A DNA stretch of 64,000 nt from Bacillota bacterium (GCA_021770445.1 JAETQY010000002.1:62001-126000), one strand, 5' to 3'. Positions 30,456-40,787 are shown, counted from the stretch's first letter. Notes: a model not told the origin generated them from the letters alone. A program made the numbers and translations.

Positions 30456-32468
30456 TCAATCCACTCCCAGCTGGGTCCAGAGCTTCTTATACAGGCTGAG
30501 GGTCTCGCCGGGCAGATTCTGATAGGCCTCGCACCGCTCCAGCGTCTCGGGAGGGGCGGCCATGATCTCGTAAATTTCGGGGTCCAGCTCCTCGCCGTAG
30601 CGCTTCTCGTAGTAGGCGGGGTAGCGTTCCAGGGCCTCCCGGTTGGGAGAGGCGTACCAGATATAGTCCATATTGGCCAGGTTCGCCTCCGTGGAGGCGA
30701 TGAAGTTGATCCACTTGTGGGCCTCCTCCTGATGGGGGGCGTCCTTCAGCATACACATGGCGTCCACGAACCAGTTGGAGCCCTCCTCCGGGATGACGAA
30801 GGCCAGGTCTACCCCGTCGGCCTGGTTGTCCACCATGGACAGGTAGTCCCCGGCGTAGTAGGTGGCGATGGCGGCGTTGCCCCCCTCCATCTTCTGGAAC
30901 ACCTCGTCCATCACCCGGCCCTGGAATACCCCCCGGCGGTTGGCGTCGGCCACCAGCTCGTAGGCCTGCCTGATCTCCGCCTCGTCGGTGGTGTTCACCG
31001 AGTAGCCCAGGTAGAGCAGCGCCTCCCCGATGGCGTCTCGGGAGTTGTTGATGAGCAGCACGTTGCCGGCGTACTTGTCGTCGTACAGGGCGCTCCAGCT
31101 TGTGATCTCCTCGTCCACCACAGCCCTGTTGTAAATAATGCCCAAGGTGCCCCAGGTGTAGGGGACGGTATACTCGTTGTCCGGATCGTAGGACAGGCCC
31201 TTAAAGCGGTCATCAATGAGGGAGAAATTGGGAATCTTGCTGTAATCCAGGGGCTCCAGCATGTCCTCGGCGATGAGGCGGCCGATCATATAGTCGGAGG
31301 GGACCACCACGTCGTAGTCCGCCCCGCCGCTCTTTAACAGGGAGTACAGGGCCTCGTTGCTCTCGGCGGTCTGGTAGTTCACCCGGATGCCGGTCTGTTC
31401 CTCAAACTGGGTGATAAGGTCCTCGTCGATATACTCCCCCCAGGAGCACACGTTGACCACCGGCCGGGAGCTGGTGGCGTAACTGAGGAAGCCCACCGAG
31501 GCCACAAAGGCGCAGGCCAGCACCCCGGCCGCCCACCGGCGGAGCCACAGGTAACGGGGTTCGGCAAATTTCTGACGGGCCCGGTCCAGGGCGGAAGATT
31601 TCCGGGTCGTCCCCAGCCGCTCCCGAGCCTCCTGCCGTACCTCCTTCAAATTGGACAGCACCAGCAGCACCAGCACCGAAAGAAACAGCAGGGTGGACAC
31701 CGCGTTTACCTCCGGGGTGACCCGCTTCTTGGTCATGCCGTAGATGGTCATGGCCAGAGTGGAGCTGGCGGAGCCGGCGGTGAAGTAGGAGATGATGAAG
31801 TCATCGATGGACATGGTGAAGGCGATGAGCGCCCCAGAGACGATGCCCGGCTTGATCTCCGGGAGCATCACCTTCCCGAAGGCCTGCATCCAGGTGCAGC
31901 CCAGGTCCTGGGCGGCGTCCATAAGATTCCGGTCCATCTGCCGCAGCTTGGGGGCCACATTCAGGATCACATAGGGGATGTCAAAGGCGATGTGGGCCAG
32001 CAGCAGGGTGGTAAAGCCCAGCACCAGCCGGTCGGGCAGCTCCACCGCGCTCTGGATGGAGTTGAACCACCGGGCGAAGGTCCCCCAGCCCTGGAAGAAG
32101 GCTACAAAAAACAGACACAGGGATACGCCGGTGACGATATCGGCGTTCATCATGGGGATGTTGTTCACCGTGAGCAGGGCCTCCCGGCGGCGCCGGCCCA
32201 GGCTGTACAGCCCAATGGCGGCGAAGGTGCCGGCCACTGTGGCGATCACCGTGGCCAGCAGAGAGACCAGCAGGGTGGTGTAGACGCTCTCCATAATCAG
32301 CCGGTTCTGAAACAGCTTACCGTACCAGTGGAGGGAGAAGCCCTTCCAAACGGCGCTGGAGTCCCCGGCGTTGAAGGAGAAGATGATCAGCAGGATAATG
32401 GGGGCGTACAGGAAGAGGAACATCAGGCCGATGACCAGGCGGCTTCCCAGACGATTCTGCTTTTTCAC
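30456..32468 (-). CDS. potCD: Polyamine ABC transporter permease PotC fused to binding protein PotD
   Basis: One 670-residue protein carries two parts of a spermidine/putrescine importer. Residues 1-275 form a PotC-type permease with the EAA loop DAAQDLGCTWMQAFGKVMLPEIKPGI. A linker and one extra membrane helix (about 311-328) follow. Residues from about 336 form a PotD-type solute-binding protein (VNVCSWGEYIDEDLITQFEEQTGI). The binding protein is thus tethered to its permease and needs no lipid anchor. The fusion is known in several Firmicutes. The start overlaps potB by 4 bp; it is the last gene of the potA-potB-potCD operon. Confidence 0.94.
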   Translation of the reverse strand: MKKQNRLGSRLVIGLMFLFLYAPIILLIIFSFNAGDSSAVWKGFSLHWYGKLFQNRLIMESVYTTLLVSLLATVIATVAGTFAAIGLYSLGRRRREALLTVNNIPMMNADIVTGVSLCLFFVAFFQGWGTFARWFNSIQSAVELPDRLVLGFTTLLLAHIAFDIPYVILNVAPKLRQMDRNLMDAAQDLGCTWMQAFGKVMLPEIKPGIVSGALIAFTMSIDDFIISYFTAGSASSTLAMTIYGMTKKRVTPEVNAVSTLLFLSVLVLLVLSNLKEVRQEARERLGTTRKSSALDRARQKFAEPRYLWLRRWAAGVLACAFVASVGFLSYATSSRPVVNVCSWGEYIDEDLITQFEEQTGIRVNYQTAESNEALYSLLKSGGADYDVVVPSDYMIGRLIAEDMLEPLDYSKIPNFSLIDDRFKGLSYDPDNEYTVPYTWGTLGIIYNRAVVDEEITSWSALYDDKYAGNVLLINNSRDAIGEALLYLGYSVNTTDEAEIRQAYELVADANRRGVFQGRVMDEVFQKMEGGNAAIATYYAGDYLSMVDNQADGVDLAFVIPEEGSNWFVDAMCMLKDAPHQEEAHKWINFIASTEANLANMDYIWYASPNREALERYPAYYEKRYGEELDPEIYEIMAAPPETLERCEAYQNLPGETLSLYKKLWTQLGVD

Positions 32469-33301
32469 AACATCACCGCCTGTTCCTCACCCTCACCGAA
32501 GTGATTCATCACCACCATGCACAGCACCACAATGACCATCATCACCATGGAGATGGCCGCTCCCAGGTGGGGGTCATAGGCCCCGCCCAAAAACTGTTGC
32601 TCAATGAGGTCGCCCAGCATGATCTGGGTGCCCCCGCCCAGCAGGCGGGAGATGGCAAAGGTGGACACCGAGGGGACAAACACCATGGTCACCCCGGACA
32701 GCACCCCGGGCAGGGACAGGGGCAGAATCACCTTCCGGAACACCCGGCGGCTGTCCGCCCCCAGGTCCCGGGCGGCCTCCAGCAGACTGCCGTCCAGCTT
32801 GACAATGACCGAGTAGATGGGCAGGATCATAAAGGGTAGGTAGTTGTACACCATGCCCAGCACCACCGCTCCGGGGGTGCCGATCATGGGGATGTACTCC
32901 ACCCCCAGGGCATCCAGCAGGCCGATGGTCTTGAAAAACTGGTTGAGCAGGCCGTTGTTCTCCAGAATGGACATCCAGGAGTAGGTCCGCAGCAGGAAGT
33001 TCATCCACATGGGCAGCATGATCAGGGCCATGGCCAGGCGCTGAAAGCCCGGGCCCTCGTGGGCCATCCAGTAGGACACCGGGTAGCCGATGAGCAGGCA
33101 GACCAGGGTAGCGATGATGGCCAGCCGGAAGGAGCGGAGAAATACCGAGGCGTAGGTGCCCATCTCGGCGAAATTCTCCAGAGTGCCCTGAAATTCCGCG
33201 GTGGTAAAGGCGTAGACCACCATGATGAGAATGGGGATGACCACCATCAGTGCCATCCAGCCCACATAGGGGACGGCGAACCAGGACAGCTTATTCTTCA
33301 T
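32465..33301 (-). CDS. potB: Polyamine ABC transporter permease PotB
   Basis: This six-helix binding-protein-dependent permease of 278 residues has the PotB features [18 protein letters not shown] and the EAA loop [29 protein letters not shown], which docks to PotA. I start at the ATG at 33301, within the 3' end of potA (11-bp overlap); the track start at 33328 is a GTG deeper inside potA. It pairs with the PotC half of the downstream fusion protein to form the membrane channel. Confidence 0.93.
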   Translation of the reverse strand: MKNKLSWFAVPYVGWMALMVVIPILIMVVYAFTTAEFQGTLENFAEMGTYASVFLRSFRLAIIATLVCLLIGYPVSYWMAHEGPGFQRLAMALIMLPMWMNFLLRTYSWMSILENNGLLNQFFKTIGLLDALGVEYIPMIGTPGAVVLGMVYNYLPFMILPIYSVIVKLDGSLLEAARDLGADSRRVFRKVILPLSLPGVLSGVTMVFVPSVSTFAISRLLGGGTQIMLGDLIEQQFLGGAYDPHLGAAISMVMMVIVVLCMVVMNHFGEGEEQAVML

Positions 33302-34460
33302 CCCCGCTGTCCTCCTCCTCCGGGTCATAGCTGGCGTCGCTGATCTCCTCGTACTCCTCGGAGTAGGAGGAATAGTCGCCGAACATGCCGGAGTACTCGC
33401 TCTTCTTCATCACATGGATGCCGTCAGGGTCGATCTTGATGCCGATGCGGCTGCCCACGGGGGACAGATCGGTGGTCTGGATGAGCCACTTGAAGCCGTA
33501 GAAGTCCACGATGATGTCGTACTGCATCCCCTTGAAAGTGACGGAGGTGACGGTGCCCTTGAGCTGGCCCTGATCCTCGGGGACGATGTCCACGTCCTCG
33601 GGGCGGATGACCACGTCCACCGCCTCGTCCTGCTCAAACCCGCCGTCCAGACACTGGAAGCGGCGATTGAAGATCTCCACCACCCCGTCGGAGCGCATGA
33701 TGCCGTCAATGATATTGGACTCGCCGATAAAGTCGGCCACAAAGGCGTTTTTTGGCTCGTTGTAGATGTCCTCGGGGGAGCCGATCTGCTGAATGCGGCC
33801 GCTGTCCATCACCACCACCGTGTCGGACATGGCCAGGGCCTCCTCCTGGTCGTGGGTGACGTAGACGAAGGTAATCTCCATGGCCTTCTGGATGCGCTTG
33901 AGCTCGTTCTGCATGTCCTTGCGCAGCTTCAGGTCCAGGGCGCCCAGGGGCTCGTCCAGCAGCAGCACCTTGGGCCGGTTCACCAGCGCCCGGGCGATGG
34001 CCACCCGCTGCTGCTGTCCGCCGGACAGCTGGGTGGTCCGGCGCTTCTCAAAGCCCCGCAGGTTGACCACCTCCAGCATCTCCGTCACCCGCCGGTCGAT
34101 CTCCTCCTCGGGCAGCTTCACCTTGACTCCCTTGGCTTCCACCTTGGGGATACGCAGGCCAAAGGCGATATTCTCGTACACGTTTAGGTGGGGAAACAGG
34201 GCGTACTTCTGAAACACCGTGTTGATAGTCCTCTTATGTGGTGGAACAGAATTGATCCTCACCCCGTCGAACAAAACATCTCCAGAGGTGGGCGTCTGGA
34301 AACCACCGATGATTCTAAGCGTGGTGGTCTTGCCGCACCCGCTGGGTCCGAGCAGTGTGAGGAATTCTTTATCCTTGATGCTTAAATTGATCTTGTCGAG
34401 TACAACCTCGTCGTCGAACGCCATGGTGCAGTCGGCCAGGCGGATCAACTCCTTGGACAT
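33291..34460 (-). CDS. potA: Polyamine ABC transporter ATPase PotA
   Basis: PotA is the ATPase that drives spermidine/putrescine uptake. It has 389 residues with Walker [10 protein letters not shown] (38-46), signature [16 protein letters not shown], Walker [13 protein letters not shown], the His loop THDQEEAL, and a C-terminal TOBE_2 domain ([14 protein letters not shown]...). The last 40 residues are strongly acidic ([22 protein letters not shown]), an extension beyond the usual PotA end. It is the first gene of the operon; its promoter contains a small palindrome in the spacer. Confidence 0.95.
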   Translation of the reverse strand: MSKELIRLADCTMAFDDEVVLDKINLSIKDKEFLTLLGPSGCGKTTTLRIIGGFQTPTSGDVLFDGVRINSVPPHKRTINTVFQKYALFPHLNVYENIAFGLRIPKVEAKGVKVKLPEEEIDRRVTEMLEVVNLRGFEKRRTTQLSGGQQQRVAIARALVNRPKVLLLDEPLGALDLKLRKDMQNELKRIQKAMEITFVYVTHDQEEALAMSDTVVVMDSGRIQQIGSPEDIYNEPKNAFVADFIGESNIIDGIMRSDGVVEIFNRRFQCLDGGFEQDEAVDVVIRPEDVDIVPEDQGQLKGTVTSVTFKGMQYDIIVDFYGFKWLIQTTDLSPVGSRIGIKIDPDGIHVMKKSEYSGMFGDYSSYSEEYEEISDASYDPEEEDSGDEE

Positions 34461-34580
34461 GTATCCTCCCCCATTTCTCTTTGTTTTACCTTGTCAGCTC
34501 CCTCGATTTATTCACCGGGCGGCCAGACCGTCCTGGGGGGACGGCGGTGCGGTGACCGGCTTTCACGGATAGCGAGATAC

Positions 34581-34609
34581 ATGATAGCGGGTTATACCCT
34601 AATTGTCAA
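34581..34609 (-). promoter_or_regulatory. pot operon promoter with spacer palindrome
   Basis: On the minus strand TTGACA and TATCAT are separated by 17 bp. The spacer holds GGGT-ATA-ACCC, a perfect 4-3-4 palindrome at 34589-34599 that could be an operator. Confidence 0.7.
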
Positions 34610-34684
34610 TGATTTTTCCCGAAAATTTTGACGGATTTCCTGCCCGGAGACGGCGCGGCGGCAAAAGGTCCGCCGCACCCGGTT

Positions 34685-36001
34685 TTACTCCGTCCGGGAC
34701 CGGCTCTTCCAGGCGTACCGCAGCAGGTACAGTCCCAGCAGCACCAGCCAGGAAAATGCCTCGGCGTAGGCGATGACCATTCTGCCGAACACCCCGGCGA
34801 AGGCGTAAGAGGACACGATGCGCACCGCCAGGGCGGCGATGCCCGCCGCTCCGGAGAAGGTCATGTCCCCCAGACCCTCCAGGTAGCCCCGTACCGCCAT
34901 GGCCAGGCCGTAGACCACATAGAAGGTAGCCAGGCGGATAAAGAACTGCCTGCCGATTTCCACCGACTCCGGGGTCAGTCCGAACATGGCGATGAGGGGC
35001 CCGCCGGCCAGCAGGATCAGCAGGGTCAGCAGCAGGGACACCCCCGCGATCATGGCCGCCCCGGTTTTCAGCGCCTTCTTCGCCCGTTCCGGGTGGCCCG
35101 CCCCGATGTTCTGGGCCACCATGGTGGCCACGCCGGAGCCGAAGTTGACGATGGGCAGCAGAAGGACCGTGTCCACCCGATAGGCGGTAGTGATGGCGGC
35201 CACGGTCTGGTCGCCGAAGCCGTTCATAAACCGCTGGAGGAGGATATTCCCAAAGGAGGTGGTCCCGGACTGGATGGCCGGCGGGACACCGAAGCGGGTC
35301 CCCTCGCCGGCGGTGCTCCGGCGGAACATGCCCCGCCGGGGCCGGAGAAAGGGGTACTTTTCCCCGGCGTACCACAGGATATAAACTGTCATGGCGATCT
35401 GAGACAGGACGGTGGCGATGGCCGCCCCCGCCGTACCCATGCGCAGACCGGCGATAAAGATCAGGTCCAGAAGCACGTTGATGACACAGCATACCATAAC
35501 GGAGGCAAAGGGGGCTTTGCTGTCCCCCAGCCCCCGGAGGACGGCGCAGCAGGTGTTGTACAGGGCCAGGAAGGGGATGCCGATAAACATGATGCGCAGG
35601 TAGTTCTCCGCATTTTGAAAGATGTTCTCCGGGGTGTCCAGTAAAACCAGGATCTGCTCCACAAATACTGCGCCCAGGGAGCAGACCACCAGGAAGAGCC
35701 CGCCCAGCACCAGACTAAAGGAGGACAGGATATATTTAATCTCCTCCGTTCGTCCCATGCCGAACCGCTGGGCGGCCAGCACGGACAGTCCGGAGGTGAA
35801 GCCCACGATGACCATGACGAACATGGAGTAGGTGGAGGTGACCGCGCCGATGCCTCCCAGGGCCAGCTCCCCCTCCACGTTGCCCACGATAAAGGCGTCC
35901 ACCCAGTTGAACAGCTGCTGGAACACCCCGCTGAGGATCAGAGGCACGGTAAAGGCGGTCAGCGCCCCGGCGATGCTCCCCTGGGTCATGTCGTTTTTCA
36001 T
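34685..36001 (-). CDS. MATE family efflux transporter
   Basis: This 438-residue protein has twelve helices in two pseudo-repeats. The N-terminal part reads [36 protein letters not shown], and there is a repeat at about residue 230 ([27 protein letters not shown]), both typical of the DinF/NorM-like MATE group. These export drugs, organic cations or metabolites using sodium or proton gradients; the substrate is unknown. It overlaps the uridine phosphorylase gene by 4 bp, so the two are cotranscribed, perhaps reflecting export of a nucleoside-related compound. A weak stem, GCGGCGG/CCGCCGC, follows at 34655-34676. Confidence 0.93.
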   Translation of the reverse strand: MKNDMTQGSIAGALTAFTVPLILSGVFQQLFNWVDAFIVGNVEGELALGGIGAVTSTYSMFVMVIVGFTSGLSVLAAQRFGMGRTEEIKYILSSFSLVLGGLFLVVCSLGAVFVEQILVLLDTPENIFQNAENYLRIMFIGIPFLALYNTCCAVLRGLGDSKAPFASVMVCCVINVLLDLIFIAGLRMGTAGAAIATVLSQIAMTVYILWYAGEKYPFLRPRRGMFRRSTAGEGTRFGVPPAIQSGTTSFGNILLQRFMNGFGDQTVAAITTAYRVDTVLLLPIVNFGSGVATMVAQNIGAGHPERAKKALKTGAAMIAGVSLLLTLLILLAGGPLIAMFGLTPESVEIGRQFFIRLATFYVVYGLAMAVRGYLEGLGDMTFSGAAGIAALAVRIVSSYAFAGVFGRMVIAYAEAFSWLVLLGLYLLRYAWKSRSRTE

Positions 36002-36774
36002 GACTGCTTCCGGTCCTGCTCGATCAGCAGCTTCATGGCCTCTACACCCACCGACACGGCAATCTCAGTGTTGAGGCTCTCCTCTTGGTCTAGGCCGGCC
36101 TTCTCCCGTTCCTGGTTCCAGATGACGTGGAACACGGCGCCGCACCGCACCCGTCGGCTGGCGGCTACAGTAAAGAGAGCGGCGGACTCCATCTCGGAGG
36201 CCAGGACACCCAGCCGCTTCCAGGCCTCCCACTTCTGCTCCAGCTGGTAGGACACGGGCATCCGGGCGGGGGAGTGCTGGCCGTAGAAGGAGTCCTTGCT
36301 CTGGACTACTCCGGCGTGCCAGGAGCAGCCCAGGCGTTTACAGGCATCTACCAAGGCGGTGGAGACGGCGAAGTCCGGGACGGCGGGCCACTCGATGGGG
36401 GCGTACTCCCGGCTGGTGCCCTCCATACGGACGGCTCCGGTGGCTACCACTACGTCGCCACTCTGGATGTCCAGGTCGATCCCCCCGCAGGTGCCCACCC
36501 GGATAAAGGTGTGGGCGCCCAGATTGGCCAGCTCCTCCATGGCGATGGCGGCGGAGGGCCCCCCGATGCCAGTGGATACCACGCTCACCTTCTCTCCCAG
36601 CAGCGTCCCGGTGTAGGTGACATACTCCCGGTTGGTCTGCACATGGACAGGGTCGTCAAAGTGCCGGGCGATGGCCTGGCACCGGCCCGGATCGCCGGGC
36701 AGGATGCAGTAGCCACCTACCTCCCCGGCCGCACACTGGATATGGAACTGCCTCTCCCGTGTCTGTTCATTCAT
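35998..36774 (-). CDS. udp: Uridine phosphorylase
   Basis: This nucleoside phosphorylase of the NP-I family has 258 residues. It shows [15 protein letters not shown], the phosphate-binding [32 protein letters not shown], and [11 protein letters not shown] with the E-x-E pair [10 protein letters not shown]. The overall pattern fits Udp better than PNP or MTA nucleosidase. It splits uridine to uracil and ribose-1-phosphate. The ATG at 36774 is 8 nt after GGAGG; the track start is a TTG. First gene of a two-gene operon with the MATE transporter. Confidence 0.9.
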   Translation of the reverse strand: MNEQTRERQFHIQCAAGEVGGYCILPGDPGRCQAIARHFDDPVHVQTNREYVTYTGTLLGEKVSVVSTGIGGPSAAIAMEELANLGAHTFIRVGTCGGIDLDIQSGDVVVATGAVRMEGTSREYAPIEWPAVPDFAVSTALVDACKRLGCSWHAGVVQSKDSFYGQHSPARMPVSYQLEQKWEAWKRLGVLASEMESAALFTVAASRRVRCGAVFHVIWNQEREKAGLDQEESLNTEIAVSVGVEAMKLLIEQDRKQS

Positions 36775-36807
36775 GAGGATGACCTCCAATACTGAAATTT
36801 ATGTGCT

Positions 36808-36836
36808 ATTTTACCATAAAGGCGGCCCTCTTTCAA
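36808..36836 (-). promoter_or_regulatory. Promoter of the udp-MATE operon
   Basis: On the minus strand TTGAAA and TAAAAT are spaced by 17 bp. Confidence 0.65.
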
Positions 36837-36855
36837 GGTTCCTTTTGTTTATGAC

Positions 36856-36884
36856 TTGACCTTTTGCCTGTTATGCCCTATAAT
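36856..36884 (+). promoter_or_regulatory. Promoter of the 36941 gene
   Basis: TTGACC and a perfect TATAAT are separated by 17 bp; divergent from the udp promoter with 19 bp between the two -35 elements. Confidence 0.75.
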
Positions 36885-36940
36885 ATCAACGAAACAAAGG
36901 TTGCCTCATGTCCGTTCCTGCTCTGAAGGAGGCCTTGAAC

Positions 36941-37654
36941 TTGAAACGATTTCTTTATTTTCCCTGTGTGCTGTGCCTGGTGATCGGGCTGCTGGTGGGG
37001 GTTCTTCTGCCAATCAATTTTCAGGAGGAAGACAAGCCCGCCGCCAATCTCACCGGCAGCAACGGCTTTACGCCGCCCCCCGGCGCCTCCCAGCCCGAGG
37101 GCAGCGGCACATCCTCCTCAGCGGCCGCCCCGGTCACCCTGGACCCGGCGGAAAATTTCCCCCTGCTGGGCTCTGCCTGTCTGGTCAACCGCTGCCTCCA
37201 GCGTCAGGACTGGACCACGCTGGCCGCCTATGTTCACCCGGAGCGGGGGGTCACCTTCACCCCATACTCCACCGTGGAGCCGGAGACCGACCTCACCTTT
37301 ACCGCCGACCAGATCAAAAACCTGGCCCAGGACCAGAACATCTATACCTGGGGCTTTGAGGACGGCCGGGGCGACCCCATTCAGATGACCCTCACCCAGT
37401 ATTTTGAGCGGTACGTCTACGACCGGGACTACACCCAGGCCACAGAGATCGGCATAGACCGGATCATTACCGGCGGGAATGCCCTGGAAAATCTGTCTGA
37501 GGCGTATCTAGGCTGCCGGTTTGTGGACTTCTGCTTCCCCAGCGCCGACCCGGTGAACGACGGGCTGGACTGGTCCTCCCTCAAGCTGGTGTTCCAGCCG
37601 GAGGCGGAGCACTGGTATCTGGTGGGCATTGTCCACGGAGAGTGGACGATATAA
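36941..37654 (+). CDS. Membrane-anchored extracytoplasmic protein, unknown domain
   Basis: This 237-residue protein has an N-terminal membrane helix (RFLYFPCVLCLVIGLLVGVLLPINF), a Pro/Ser/Gly linker, and a C-terminal domain of about 150 residues (LAAYVHPERGVTFTPYSTVEPETDLTFTA... to HWYLVGIVHGEWTI). I know this domain from many Bacilli and Clostridia secreted proteins without an assigned function. I choose the TTG at 36941, which lies 8 nt after AAGGAGG; the upstream ATG at 36908 has no ribosome-binding site. It is followed by a hairpin and trkAH. Confidence 0.78.
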   Translation: MKRFLYFPCVLCLVIGLLVGVLLPINFQEEDKPAANLTGSNGFTPPPGASQPEGSGTSSSAAAPVTLDPAENFPLLGSACLVNRCLQRQDWTTLAAYVHPERGVTFTPYSTVEPETDLTFTADQIKNLAQDQNIYTWGFEDGRGDPIQMTLTQYFERYVYDRDYTQATEIGIDRIITGGNALENLSEAYLGCRFVDFCFPSADPVNDGLDWSSLKLVFQPEAEHWYLVGIVHGEWTI

Positions 37655-37656
37655 TA

Positions 37657-37681
37657 AAACAGGCGGCTGTGCCGCCTGTTT
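37657..37681 (+). terminator. Hairpin between the 36941 gene and trkA
   Basis: AAACAGGCGGC/GCCGCCTGTTT is an 11-bp stem with a 3-nt loop and only a weak T-run, so read-through into trkA is possible. Confidence 0.6.
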
Positions 37682-37705
37682 CAATTAGAAAGGACCTTTC
37701 AAGCT

Positions 37706-39097
37706 ATGAATATTGTGATCGTAGGCAGCGGGAAAGTGGGCTTTACCCTGGCCGAGCAGCTGGTGAAGGAGGAGCACGACGTCACCATTGTGGACAGCGA
37801 CGAGGAGGCCCTGCGCCGGGCTGGAGATCAGCTGGATATCATGACGGTGCGGGGCAACGGCGTGTCCACCGCCACCCTGCGGGAGGCGGGCGCAGAGGGG
37901 GCCGACCTGCTGGTGGCCGCCACCAACTCCGACGAGGTGAATATGGTGTGCTCCCTCACCGCCAAGGGCCTGGGGACCAAGTACACCATCGCCCGCATCC
38001 GCAATCAGGAGTACACCGCCAGCGTGGCCGAGCTGCGCCGGGACCTGAAGATCGACATGGTCATCAACCCGGAGAACACCACCGCCATCGAAATTTCCCG
38101 GCTGCTCCGTTTCCCCTCCGCCGCCGACATCGAGACCTTCTGCCGTGGGCGCGTGGAGCTCATGGGCTTCCGCCTTCAGGAGGGGGACTTCCTGGTGGGC
38201 AAGCCTCTGTACAATCTGCCCGGGCAAATCAAGCGGCTGTCGCTGCTGTTTTGCGCCGTGGACCGGAACGGAGAGGTGTCCATCCCCAACGGCTCCTTCG
38301 TGCCCCGGGCGGGGGACAAGCTGTATATGATCGGCCGGCCGGACAGCCTGGACCAGTTCTTCCGCCAGCTGGGCCGCTACGCCCCCAAGGTAAAGCAGGT
38401 GTTCCTGCTGGGAGGCGGAAAGGTGTCCATGTACCTGGCCAATATCCTGGACCATATGGGTATCCGGCTGAAAATCGTGGAGCGCAGCGAGGAGCGCTGC
38501 CGCCTCATCAGCGAGCGCTTCCCCCGGGTCACCGTCATCTGCGGCGACGGCACCGACTCAGAGCTCTTGGAGTCGGAGAATCTCACTGCCAGCGACGCCT
38601 TTGTGGCCCTCACCGACCGGGACGAGGACAACCTTATTATTTCACTATACGCCATGCAGCAGGGCCTGCCCAAGGTCATCACCAAGTGCAACCGGCAGAA
38701 TTACGCCGGCATTGTCCGCTCCTTAGGTCTGGACAGCGTCATCTCCCCCAAGTTTGTCACCGCCTCTCACATCCTTCATGTGGTGCGGGGGATGCAGAAT
38801 ACCCACGGCAATGTGATGAACTCCCTTCACCGCATTGCCGGCGGCGAGGCGGAGGCCATGGAGTTTACCGTGGGGCCGGGCACCAAGCACCTGGGCATCC
38901 CTCTGAAGGACTTAAAGCTGCGTCCAGGCGTGCTACTGGCTGTCATTGTTCGGGGAAAGGATATTATCATCCCGGAGGGCTCCTCCTGTCTACAGGAGGG
39001 GGACCAGGTCATCATCATTGCCCGGGAGAGCGGCATCCTGGACCTGAACGCCATCTACGCCGCCGAGCCCGCCGCCCCGGGGGGGAGTGGGACATGA
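37706..39097 (+). CDS. trkA: Trk potassium uptake regulator TrkA
   Basis: TrkA is the cytoplasmic NAD(H)/nucleotide-binding gating subunit of the Trk/Ktr potassium channel. The 463-residue protein has two RCK_N-RCK_C repeats, each beginning with a Rossmann motif (MNIVIVGSGKVGFTLAEQL and FLLGGGKVSMYLANIL, near residue 233), and two TrkA_C domains. It is the long, duplicated form. Its stop overlaps the trkH start by 4 bp (ATGA), showing translational coupling of the two subunits. Confidence 0.95.
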   Translation: MNIVIVGSGKVGFTLAEQLVKEEHDVTIVDSDEEALRRAGDQLDIMTVRGNGVSTATLREAGAEGADLLVAATNSDEVNMVCSLTAKGLGTKYTIARIRNQEYTASVAELRRDLKIDMVINPENTTAIEISRLLRFPSAADIETFCRGRVELMGFRLQEGDFLVGKPLYNLPGQIKRLSLLFCAVDRNGEVSIPNGSFVPRAGDKLYMIGRPDSLDQFFRQLGRYAPKVKQVFLLGGGKVSMYLANILDHMGIRLKIVERSEERCRLISERFPRVTVICGDGTDSELLESENLTASDAFVALTDRDEDNLIISLYAMQQGLPKVITKCNRQNYAGIVRSLGLDSVISPKFVTASHILHVVRGMQNTHGNVMNSLHRIAGGEAEAMEFTVGPGTKHLGIPLKDLKLRPGVLLAVIVRGKDIIIPEGSSCLQEGDQVIIIARESGILDLNAIYAAEPAAPGGSGT

Positions 39098-40530
39098 ACA
39101 TCAAGCTGGTCCTGAAACTGGTGGGGCGTGTGCTGATGATTGAGGCGGCCGCACTGGTCGTCCCTCTGGCGGCAGCCTTGATCTACCGGGAGAGCCCCCT
39201 CCCCTTTCTGCTCACCATGGCCATTATGGGGGCCTGCGGCCTGGCCCTGTCCGCCCTGCCCGCGAGGCAGCAGTTCTTCGCCCGGGAGGGCTTTGTGGCC
39301 GTAGGCCTGATCTGGATCTTTACCGGGCTGGCGGGGGCGCTGCCCTTTATCTTCTCGGGCTACTTCGCCACCCCCATGGACGCCATCTTCGAGTCCTGCT
39401 CCGGCTTTACCACCACCGGCTCCACCATCCTCACCGACATCGAGGCCCTGCCCAAGGGCATTCTGTTCTGGCGGTCCTTCACCCACTGGCTGGGGGGCAT
39501 GGGAGTGCTGGTGCTGGCCACCGCCATCGTGCCCAAGCTGGGCATCCGCTCCCACTACCTGACCCAGGCGGAGACCCCGGGGCCGGTGTTCTCCAAGCTG
39601 GTGCCCAAGCAGTCCCAGACCTCCAAGATTCTGTACACCATGTACTTCGCTCTCACCGCTCTGGAGGCCGTCTGCCTGAAAATCGCCGGGATGCCCCTCT
39701 ACGACGCCTTGATCCACTCCTTCTCCACCGCGGGCACCGGAGGCTTCTCCAACCGGAACGCCAGCGTGGGGGCCTACGACAGCGTAGCCGTCGACATCAT
39801 CATTACGGTATTTATGCTGCTGTTCTCCATCAACTTCGCCGTCTACTTCCTGCTGCTCACCAAAAAGTGGCGGGAGGCCCTGCAAAGCGACGAGCTGCGC
39901 TTCTTCCTGTCGGTGGTGTTCGGCGCTACGGCGATCCTCACCATAGCCAATCTGGGGGTATACTCCGGTGTGTGGGAGAGCCTGCGCTACACCGTCTTTC
40001 AGGTGGCCTCCATCATCTCCACCACCGGCTTCGGCACCGCCGACTTTGTACTGTGGCCCCAGTTCTCCCAGCTCATTATCGTTTTGATTATGTTCTGCGG
40101 GGCCAGCGCCGGCTCCACCGGCGGCGGAATGAAGTGCTCCCGCATTCTGCTGCTTCTCCGGGCCGTCCGCCGGGAGATCCACCGAATCACCCACCCCCGC
40201 AGTGTAGAGGTGGTCAAGTTGGACGGCAAGCTGGTGAGCGAGGCCACCCTCCACTCCCTGCTGGTGTTCCTGGGGGCCTATGTGATGACTGTCTTTGGGG
40301 CCGCCCTCATTATCTCGCTGGACGGGCAGTCCTTCGCCGTCTCCTTCAGTGCTGCCCTCACCTGCGTCAGCAACGTGGGCCCCGGCCTGGAGGCCATCGG
40401 CCCCAGCGGCAACTTTGCCGCCTTCTCCGGGCTGTCCAAGGGGGTCATGTCCCTGTGCATGATTATTGGCCGGCTGGAGATCTACCCCATTTTGGTTCTG
40501 TTCTCTCCCTCCACCTGGCATAGAACATGA
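39094..40530 (+). CDS. trkH: Trk potassium uptake protein TrkH
   Basis: TrkH is the ion-conducting subunit of the Trk system. The 478-residue protein has four MPM repeats with filter loops: [37 protein letters not shown] and [14 protein letters not shown]. The intramembrane-loop region [16 protein letters not shown] is also present. The true start at 39094 lies at the end of trkA; the track ORF beginning at 37642 is an artefact of an open overlapping frame. The C-terminus ends in the usual FSPSTW segment. It is followed by a strong terminator. Confidence 0.95.
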   Translation: MNIKLVLKLVGRVLMIEAAALVVPLAAALIYRESPLPFLLTMAIMGACGLALSALPARQQFFAREGFVAVGLIWIFTGLAGALPFIFSGYFATPMDAIFESCSGFTTTGSTILTDIEALPKGILFWRSFTHWLGGMGVLVLATAIVPKLGIRSHYLTQAETPGPVFSKLVPKQSQTSKILYTMYFALTALEAVCLKIAGMPLYDALIHSFSTAGTGGFSNRNASVGAYDSVAVDIIITVFMLLFSINFAVYFLLLTKKWREALQSDELRFFLSVVFGATAILTIANLGVYSGVWESLRYTVFQVASIISTTGFGTADFVLWPQFSQLIIVLIMFCGASAGSTGGGMKCSRILLLLRAVRREIHRITHPRSVEVVKLDGKLVSEATLHSLLVFLGAYVMTVFGAALIISLDGQSFAVSFSAALTCVSNVGPGLEAIGPSGNFAAFSGLSKGVMSLCMIIGRLEIYPILVLFSPSTWHRT

Positions 40531-40533
40531 GAA

Positions 40534-40563
40534 AACGGCCGCCCGAAAAATCGGGCGGCCGTT
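40534..40563. terminator. Bidirectional terminator between trkH and the HPr-like gene
   Basis: AACGGCCGCCCGA and TCGGGCGGCCGTT form a 13-bp stem around AAAA. The flanking genes are convergent. Confidence 0.85.
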
Positions 40564-40565
40564 AT

Positions 40566-40787
40566 TCAGGCCATTTTGGCGACCAGACGGTCCAGGGAGC
40601 GGGGCGGGACATCGTCCTCCACCACCACACGGGCCCTTTGGCCCACCAGGGCGAACAGGCCTAGCAGAGACCGGGCGTCCAGCATCATGTTGTCGGTGAA
40701 AAGCCAGACCTCATAGGGAGCGTCACAGGCCAGACGGTTGATTTTTTCCACCTGGGCCTCGCTCTTGATATCAATTTCTCTTGTCAT
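40566..40787 (-). CDS. HPr-like protein lacking the active-site histidine
   Basis: This 73-residue protein matches the HPr fold from about residue 18 onward. The segment MMLDARSLLGLFAL aligns with the NLKSIMGVMSL helix of HPr, including the regulatory serine. The N-terminal IHARPA loop with the phosphorylated His15 is absent (replaced by DIKSEAQVEKIN), so it cannot act as a normal PTS phosphocarrier. Whether it is a Crh-like regulator or a divergent paralogue cannot be settled from sequence. The ribosome-binding site AAGGAGGT is ideal and it has its own promoter 75 bp upstream. Confidence 0.75.
   Translation of the reverse strand: MTREIDIKSEAQVEKINRLACDAPYEVWLFTDNMMLDARSLLGLFALVGQRARVVVEDDVPPRSLDRLVAKMA

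Noticed and set aside
36908-36940. ATG at 36908 as start of the 36941 gene
   Set aside because: It has no ribosome-binding site, and the good AAGGAGG lies between it and the TTG at 36941, within what would be coding sequence.
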